Below are positions 6,541-10,776 of a DNA stretch of 10,776 bases, one piece after another. Source of the DNA: Acholeplasmatales bacterium (GTDB lineage: Bacteria > Bacillota_I > Bacilli_A > Acholeplasmatales > Anaeroplasmataceae); the NCBI GenBank assembly GCA_024696565.1, contig JAILGR010000100.1, positions 1-10,776 on the forward strand, in the 5' to 3' direction. Position numbers and translations under genes: made by a program. Positions within the stretch are counted from its first letter, which is position 1, and every line of letters begins with the position of its first letter. The notes below the pieces were generated by a model, which was given only the letters and a program-made list of their open reading frames with translations, was not told the DNA's origin and made no database searches.

Positions 6541-7381
6541 AGCTCATTGCCCCTATCTTATTTCCTCTTAATTCATTCATAAAGATAGTTTTCACTCTAT
6601 CTAAATCAATTTCTCCACCTTTAATGAAGCATCCTCTTTTCTTACCAATTTCAGCCATTACTTTATAAGGATCTTCATTAATCTCTTCTAGATTAAATCT
6701 AGCTTTTAATAATTCAGGATATCTATTACCTATATAAGATATAGCTTGACAACATACATATTCCATATCTAATATTTCATCTTTAATAGAACCTGCCATA
6801 GCCAACTTTAATCCTACATTTTGGTCTTCAAACTTAGGCCATAAAATACCTGGTGTATCTAATAAGAATAAATCATCAGTAACTTTTATCCAAGTTTGGC
6901 TTTTAGTTACACCTGGCTTATCACCAACTTTTACAGCCTTACGTTTGGCTAATGTATTAATTAATGTTGATTTACCAACATTAGGAATACCTATTATTAA
7001 TGCTTTAATAGTTTTTGATTTAATACCTTTTTTCTCTCTTGCAAGAAATAAATCCTTTAATGCCATAGTGGCATACTTAACAATGTTTTTAACATTATAT
7101 GAAGATATAGAATCTATATCTAATGATAAAATCCCTAAACTCTTATAATAATCTTGCCACTTCTTTGTCACTTTTGAATCAGCTAGAGTAGATTTATTAA
7201 GTAAAATCAATCTAGGTTTATTACCAACGATTTCATCTACCATTGGGTTTGTAGATGAGTAAGGTATTCTCGCATCCTTAAGCTCGATTACTAAATCAAC
7301 CTGCTTAATATGTTCTTTAATTTCTCTTTTGGCTTTGGCCATATGACCTGGGAACCATTGAATGGGCTTTGCCTCACTCAT
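6521..7381 (-). CDS. rbgA: Ribosome biogenesis GTPase RbgA (YlqF), with an altered NKxD motif
   Basis: RbgA is a circularly permuted GTPase that binds late 50S precursors and promotes incorporation of late ribosomal proteins such as L16. The 286-residue product starts with the family signature IQWFPGHMAKAKRE (7-20), including the histidine equivalent to catalytic His9 of B. subtilis RbgA (His13 here). The motif order is the permuted one: G4 first (LLNKST, 60-65), then G1 GIPNVGKS (131-138), G2 around KPGVTKSQ (155-162) and G3 DTPG (175-178). The C-terminal ANTAR-like region ends in RGCFIKGGEIDLDR and a typical tail. G4 is odd: it reads N-K-S-T instead of N-K-x-D, so the aspartate that normally reads guanine is a threonine. 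All other motifs look intact. The start codon follows an AGGGGTGAT ribosome binding site, 12 nt after the lepB stop, and the gene ends in TGA inside rnhB. Confidence 0.95.
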   Translation of the reverse strand: MSEAKPIQWFPGHMAKAKREIKEHIKQVDLVIELKDARIPYSSTNPMVDEIVGNKPRLILLNKSTLADSKVTKKWQDYYKSLGILSLDIDSISSYNVKNIVKYATMALKDLFLAREKKGIKSKTIKALIIGIPNVGKSTLINTLAKRKAVKVGDKPGVTKSQTWIKVTDDLFLLDTPGILWPKFEDQNVGLKLAMAGSIKDEILDMEYVCCQAISYIGNRYPELLKARFNLEEINEDPYKVMAEIGKKRGCFIKGGEIDLDRVKTIFMNELRGNKIGAMSYEEPEE

Positions 7382-7393
7382 TTAAATCACCCC

Positions 7394-8269
7394 TTAAAAA
7401 AATCTAATACCATTTATTGGAAACATTCTAAAGAAAACTTTACCTAAAATATCTTCTTTCTTTATAAGTCCAAACGCTCTTGAATCTAATGATTCTTGTC
7501 TATTATCACCAAGGACTAGTAAACATCCTTCTGGAATAATAAATGAATTATCACTATCAATATACTTACTTCTATCAGTTATTGAAACATATTTATTAAT
7601 AGAAGTCTTAATTACATTAAATTGTGAAGCACTAATATCTTCACATAAATTGCCATCAATGTATGTTCTTCCATCAATATAAGATACTATAGTACCTTCA
7701 ATACCCATAGTTCTTTTAATATAGAAACTATTAGCTCCTGTATAATCGCTAGCATCAAAGACAACTATATCATCTTTTTTAGGTTCATAAAAGACATCAA
7801 TACATAATAGCTTATCACCATCATTTAATGTTCCTACCATTGATTCACCTACTACTGTACAAGGAGTAGTAATGTAAATTAGCAAGAATAACAATATTGA
7901 TAAACATTTACAAATGAATGTCCATATGTCTAATTTAACATTAGCCATATGTAATAATTCTAAATAATCTTGTTTATTAATTTTTTTAACAACTATGTAC
8001 CCCAATAAACTTGTATTGAATAAAAACATTGCATACATAGTAACAAAGAATAAAGCTAAGGCAATACCATAAAATGAAAAGAAATTACCATCACCTAAAA
8101 TGTTATAGAAAACCGCATTTTTATTGATTCTTACAAAAGAAACAATAATCATTGTTAAATAAACTACTTCTAAAATTATTTTTTTAATTATTATCTGTTT
8201 CTTATATTTAGATAATTCTTCTTCAGAAATTGTTTTAGTAGTATACTTTTTTTCTAAGCTTTCTTTCAA
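7394..8269 (-). CDS. lepB: Signal peptidase I with three predicted membrane helices, TTG start
   Basis: Type I signal peptidase, which removes signal peptides from exported proteins on the outer face of the membrane. The 291-residue product has the Ser-Lys dyad: Ser143 in GESMVGTLNDGD (141-152) and Lys185 in FYIKRTMGIEG (182-192). The box E equivalent is GDNRQESLDSRAFG (254-267). Unlike the single-helix SipS type, about 135 residues precede the serine and contain hydrophobic segments near 31-46, 66-94 and 117-135. Basic loops before the first and third helices fit a positive-inside topology with the catalytic domain outside. The start is TTG (8267-8269): an in-frame TGA lies two codons upstream and the next in-frame Met is residue 40, inside the first helix. 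The start overlaps the ftsK stop as TTGA; GGAG lies 10 nt upstream and GAGGA abuts it. It sits next to rbgA, as in many Bacilli. Confidence 0.93.
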   Translation of the reverse strand: MKESLEKKYTTKTISEEELSKYKKQIIIKKIILEVVYLTMIIVSFVRINKNAVFYNILGDGNFFSFYGIALALFFVTMYAMFLFNTSLLGYIVVKKINKQDYLELLHMANVKLDIWTFICKCLSILLFLLIYITTPCTVVGESMVGTLNDGDKLLCIDVFYEPKKDDIVVFDASDYTGANSFYIKRTMGIEGTIVSYIDGRTYIDGNLCEDISASQFNVIKTSINKYVSITDRSKYIDSDNSFIIPEGCLLVLGDNRQESLDSRAFGLIKKEDILGKVFFRMFPINGIRFF

Positions 8270-10587
8270 TCCTCATCAACTCCAAACATTCTTCTTAATC
8301 CTTCTGTATCAACTAAGATTTCTCTTGATTTAGTACCATTCTTAGGAGATACAATTTCTCTATCCTCAAGCATTGTTACAATTCTACTTGCTCTATTAAA
8401 ACCAAGCTGGAATGCATTTTGAATAGAATTAATTGAACATGCATTGGAGTCAACGCAAAATTGAGCAATTTGATATAATAATTCTTCAGATTCTTGAGCA
8501 ACATCTCTACCACCCAAAGATGATGGAGATGAAACATTATTCATACGCTTCTTTAAATCATCTAAATTGAACATATAGTCAGGACCATATTTTTCAACTA
8601 AATAATCACATACAGCACAAATCTCATTATCAGATATATAAGCACCCTGAGCACGTAGTGGAGCACCATTATTTTTAATTAGCATATCTCCTCTACCTAA
8701 TAGGTTTTCAGCACCAACTTCATCTAATATTGTATTAGAGTCGATTTGGCTTGCTACACGGAAGGCAATACGGCATGGGATATTAGCCTTAATTGTACCA
8801 TTAACAACCTGTACTGTAGGTCTTTGAGTAGCTAAAATGATATGCATACCGCAGGCTCTAGCTTTTTGAGCTAAACGAACGATAGAATCATTAACCTCAG
8901 CACCAACTTGTAATACCAAGTCATTAAATTCGTCAATTACAGCTAAAATATATGGCATATTTTCAAGTTCTTTATGTTCTTTTCTCTTATTGTTATATTC
9001 TTCAATATTACGAACACGATTTCTTGCAAATACTTCATATCTTCTATCCATTTCTTCACAAGCCCACTTTAATGCTTCACCAGCTAAATTTAAGTCAGTG
9101 ATAACAGGGACTGCAAGATGTGGAATATCTCTATAGAATGTCATTTCAACCATCTTAGGGTCTACTAAAATAAGCTTAAGCTTATCTGGTGAATTCTTAA
9201 TTAATAATGATACTAAAATAGTATTAATAGATACTGATTTACCTGATTTAGTTGCACCAGCAATTAAAGCATGTGGCATATCTGTAATATCTTGATATAC
9301 AGGGTTACCATTAATATCTTTACCTAAAGCAACATTCATTGGTTTCTTATCATTAACAAATTTATCATCAATAATATCACCAAATTTAACCATTTCAGCT
9401 ACTTCATTTGGTGCTTCAACACCAACTGTATTCTTACCAGGAATTGGACATAAAATACGTAGTGATGTAACTTGAAGGTTCATTGCTAAATTGTCTTTAA
9501 TTTGGTTAACTTTTTTAACATTAACACCTGGATCTAGCATAATTTCATATAATGTAAAGGCTGGACCCTTTGTATAATGAATAACTTCACCAGCTATACC
9601 AAAAGATTGTAATGTTAAATTAATAATATCCTTATTCTCCTCAAGCCAAGCTGGTTCTGCTTGTTCTTCTTGTGAAGATTTTTTAAACATATCAGCATAA
9701 TCAATATGATAATCTTTATATTTGCTTTCTTTAGCTATAAATGTAGGCTCTGATTTTGGTTGTGGTTTAACCTCTGGTTTCAAAGCTTCCTTTGTCTCCA
9801 TCTCATTAGCTCTTCTAATAGCTTCTTCAATAGATATATTTCTATCTACAGGTGGATTATCATAAAATTCAATTTCTGGAGCTTCCATAGATGGCATATC
9901 TGTAAATTCAAAATCATTTGAATCTTCTGGCTCTTCAAAATTAAATTCTTCTTCAACTACTTCTTCTTTCTTTTCTACTTTCTTTTCAGTTAAGAAAGAT
10001 GGAATATTAGTAGGAGTAGGTTTTGGCATACGCTCATCTTGCTTACCATATTCATATGGTGTATCATCAACTTCAAGACGAATGTCAAAGCTGCGCTCTT
10101 CTTCTTTTTCTTCTTTTTCTTCTTTAGCTTCTTCAACCTTTTTATCATTTAAGAAATCATCAACATCTTCTTCAAATAAAGATAATCCCTTTTTCTTCTT
10201 TTCTGGCTTTTCTGCTTCTTTTTCTGGTTTCTTTAAGCCTGGGTCTTCACCACCCAAAATTTCTCTTGCTTTTTCATGATTCAACATTTGGAATTCATAA
10301 TATTTTGTTCCAAAACGCTTAATAATTTCATCTTCTGAAATATGTTTTTCTTCGTCTTTACGAATATAATCATAATTCATATCAACATCAACAACACCGG
10401 CATTATCAGTAAATATTGCCTCATCATCAACGGCAGTACCATAGGCCATAGATACAACTGGAGTTGGGCGGAATTCATTTTTCTTTAGATTAAATTTAAA
10501 CGCTTCTGATAATTGATAAATTTCAAATGGTTCTTCATCCATCAATAGAGGAATATATAATTCTTCTTTAATTTTTTTCTTTTTCAT
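8266..10587 (-). CDS. ftsK: FtsK/SpoIIIE-family DNA translocase lacking an N-terminal membrane domain
   Basis: Hexameric ATP-driven DNA pump that moves chromosome ends through the closing septum. The C-terminal motor is complete: alpha/beta domains from about 313, Walker A GATKSGKS (444-451), Walker B AVIDEF with Asp552-Glu553, LATQRP (585-590), and the winged-helix gamma domain (about 700-760, with FQLGFNRASRIVTMLEDREI) that reads polarity sequences such as KOPS/SRS. Length is typical (773), but the N-terminal 310 residues hold no hydrophobic helix. Instead there is a polar region, a short ordered-looking island near 20-115, and a Lys/Glu/Pro-rich disordered linker with a strongly charged stretch at about 121-165. 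Canonical FtsK and SpoIIIE begin with four membrane helices, so this protein must be recruited in another way or be a soluble translocase. Walker A has Lys447 where relatives usually have Gly. The ATG has GGAGGA just upstream, and one base separates it from the preceding stop. It ends in TGA. Confidence 0.94.
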   Translation of the reverse strand: MKKKKIKEELYIPLLMDEEPFEIYQLSEAFKFNLKKNEFRPTPVVSMAYGTAVDDEAIFTDNAGVVDVDMNYDYIRKDEEKHISEDEIIKRFGTKYYEFQMLNHEKAREILGGEDPGLKKPEKEAEKPEKKKKGLSLFEEDVDDFLNDKKVEEAKEEKEEKEEERSFDIRLEVDDTPYEYGKQDERMPKPTPTNIPSFLTEKKVEKKEEVVEEEFNFEEPEDSNDFEFTDMPSMEAPEIEFYDNPPVDRNISIEEAIRRANEMETKEALKPEVKPQPKSEPTFIAKESKYKDYHIDYADMFKKSSQEEQAEPAWLEENKDIINLTLQSFGIAGEVIHYTKGPAFTLYEIMLDPGVNVKKVNQIKDNLAMNLQVTSLRILCPIPGKNTVGVEAPNEVAEMVKFGDIIDDKFVNDKKPMNVALGKDINGNPVYQDITDMPHALIAGATKSGKSVSINTILVSLLIKNSPDKLKLILVDPKMVEMTFYRDIPHLAVPVITDLNLAGEALKWACEEMDRRYEVFARNRVRNIEEYNNKRKEHKELENMPYILAVIDEFNDLVLQVGAEVNDSIVRLAQKARACGMHIILATQRPTVQVVNGTIKANIPCRIAFRVASQIDSNTILDEVGAENLLGRGDMLIKNNGAPLRAQGAYISDNEICAVCDYLVEKYGPDYMFNLDDLKKRMNNVSSPSSLGGRDVAQESEELLYQIAQFCVDSNACSINSIQNAFQLGFNRASRIVTMLEDREIVSPKNGTKSREILVDTEGLRRMFGVDED

Positions 10588-10588
10588 A

Positions 10589-10776
10589 TTAATCCTCCGC
10601 TACTTCCTTAATTTCTCTTTTTTTCATCATAGCCTTAGTTGAATCAAAATTGGAAACATAATCATCACTAATCTTATTATTTACATAAACCTTCTTTTTA
10701 AGTTTAAGGGTATTATATGTAATTTCTTCTTTTTTAGTTTCATCTTCCATATTTAATTCTTCTTTTAATTCAGTAT
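10589..10776 (-). CDS. C-terminal end of an unrecognised charged protein, runs off the right edge
   Basis: An open frame enters from the right edge and ends at TAA (10589-10591), giving the last 61 residues. One base separates its stop from the ftsK ATG, and its last codons hold the ftsK ribosome binding site (GGAGGA, 10592-10597), so it belongs to the same operon and is likely coupled to ftsK. The visible part is hydrophilic and rich in Lys and Glu (for example MEDETKKEEITYNTLKLKKK near the start and KAMMKKREIKEVAED at the end), with no hydrophobic segment and no motif I recognise. Given that the following ftsK has no membrane domain, this could be the tail of a separate membrane or adaptor protein, but nothing in these 61 residues shows that. 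Confidence 0.75.
   Translation of the reverse strand, partial: TELKEELNMEDETKKEEITYNTLKLKKKVYVNNKISDDYVSNFDSTKAMMKKREIKEVAED

Noticed and set aside
6945..7148. Plus-strand open frame of 67 codons opposite rbgA
   Set aside because: Antisense to the conserved G1 region of rbgA; composition reflects the opposite strand only.
7808..7846. Missing proline in the signal peptidase SMxPTL box (SMVGTL)
   Set aside because: Loss of this proline is, as far as I recall, common in Firmicute signal peptidases with the SM-x-x-TL-x-x-GD form; the Ser-Lys dyad is intact.
8266..8269. Possible Mycoplasma-type code with TGA as Trp, extending ftsK past its TGA
   Set aside because: Read-through would add only three codons before TAG, and the conserved tryptophans checked are encoded by TGG, so TGA is a stop here.
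10096..10136. Tandem GAAGAAAAA-like repeats suggesting a phase-variable microsatellite in ftsK
   Set aside because: The repeat is imperfect, in frame, and simply encodes Lys/Glu linker residues; no homopolymer run or frame-breaking unit suggests switching.
10082..10279. Plus-strand Ser/Phe-rich open frame of 65 codons
   Set aside because: It is the antisense reading of the Lys/Glu-rich linker of ftsK; the low-complexity composition explains the lack of stops.

Overview
The window is AT-rich and bacterial, with every recognisable gene on the minus strand. The text below follows transcription, from high to low coordinates. The genes are housekeeping genes of the Firmicutes/Tenericutes type: the ftsY-ylxM-ffh trio, an rbgA-rnhB pair next to topA, lepB beside rbgA, and an RNase HII with a short N-terminus. 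Tryptophan is read from TGG at the sites I checked (for example the invariant Trp of RbgA), and TGA ends at least ftsK and rbgA. This supports the standard bacterial code rather than the Mycoplasma/Spiroplasma code. A gut-type low-GC Bacilli/Erysipelotrichia/RF39-like lineage is my best guess, but the sequence alone does not fix the taxon.

Unit 1 (about 10776 to 5836). The C-terminal end of an unrecognised charged protein is followed by an FtsK/SpoIIIE translocase without a membrane domain, signal peptidase I (lepB), the ribosome-assembly GTPase rbgA, and RNase HII (rnhB). Junctions are very tight: TAA-T-ATG, a TTGA overlap, a 12-nt gap and a 20-nt overlap. The unit closes with a hairpin terminator after rnhB. 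Unit 2 (5822 to 3311). A promoter with TTGACA, a 17-nt spacer and TAAGAT drives topA alone. TopA has an enlarged tail of six four-cysteine modules, and a hairpin overlapping its stop codon ends the unit. Unit 3 (3290 to 546). An extended -10 promoter (TGATATAAT) drives ftsY-ylxM-ffh, the protein half of the signal recognition particle system, and ends in another hairpin that overlaps the ffh stop codon. Immediately beyond it, at the left edge, is the N-terminal part of a U32-family gene with a strong ribosome binding site but no visible promoter of its own.

The genes cover chromosome handling (FtsK, TopA, RNase HII), membrane targeting and export (Ffh, FtsY, YlxM, LepB) and 50S ribosome assembly (RbgA). 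No RNA gene, mobile element or CRISPR array was seen, and no gene-free stretch exceeds about 110 bases. I did not find an undescribed system. The best leads are departures from family norms: a threonine replacing the guanine-specifying aspartate of the RbgA NKxD motif, a membrane-anchorless FtsK, the expanded TopA zinc tail, and a three-helix signal peptidase with a TTG start. Three longest-frame starts (ftsY, topA, ylxM) are better moved downstream, two of them because the first GTG overlaps or touches the ribosome binding site.
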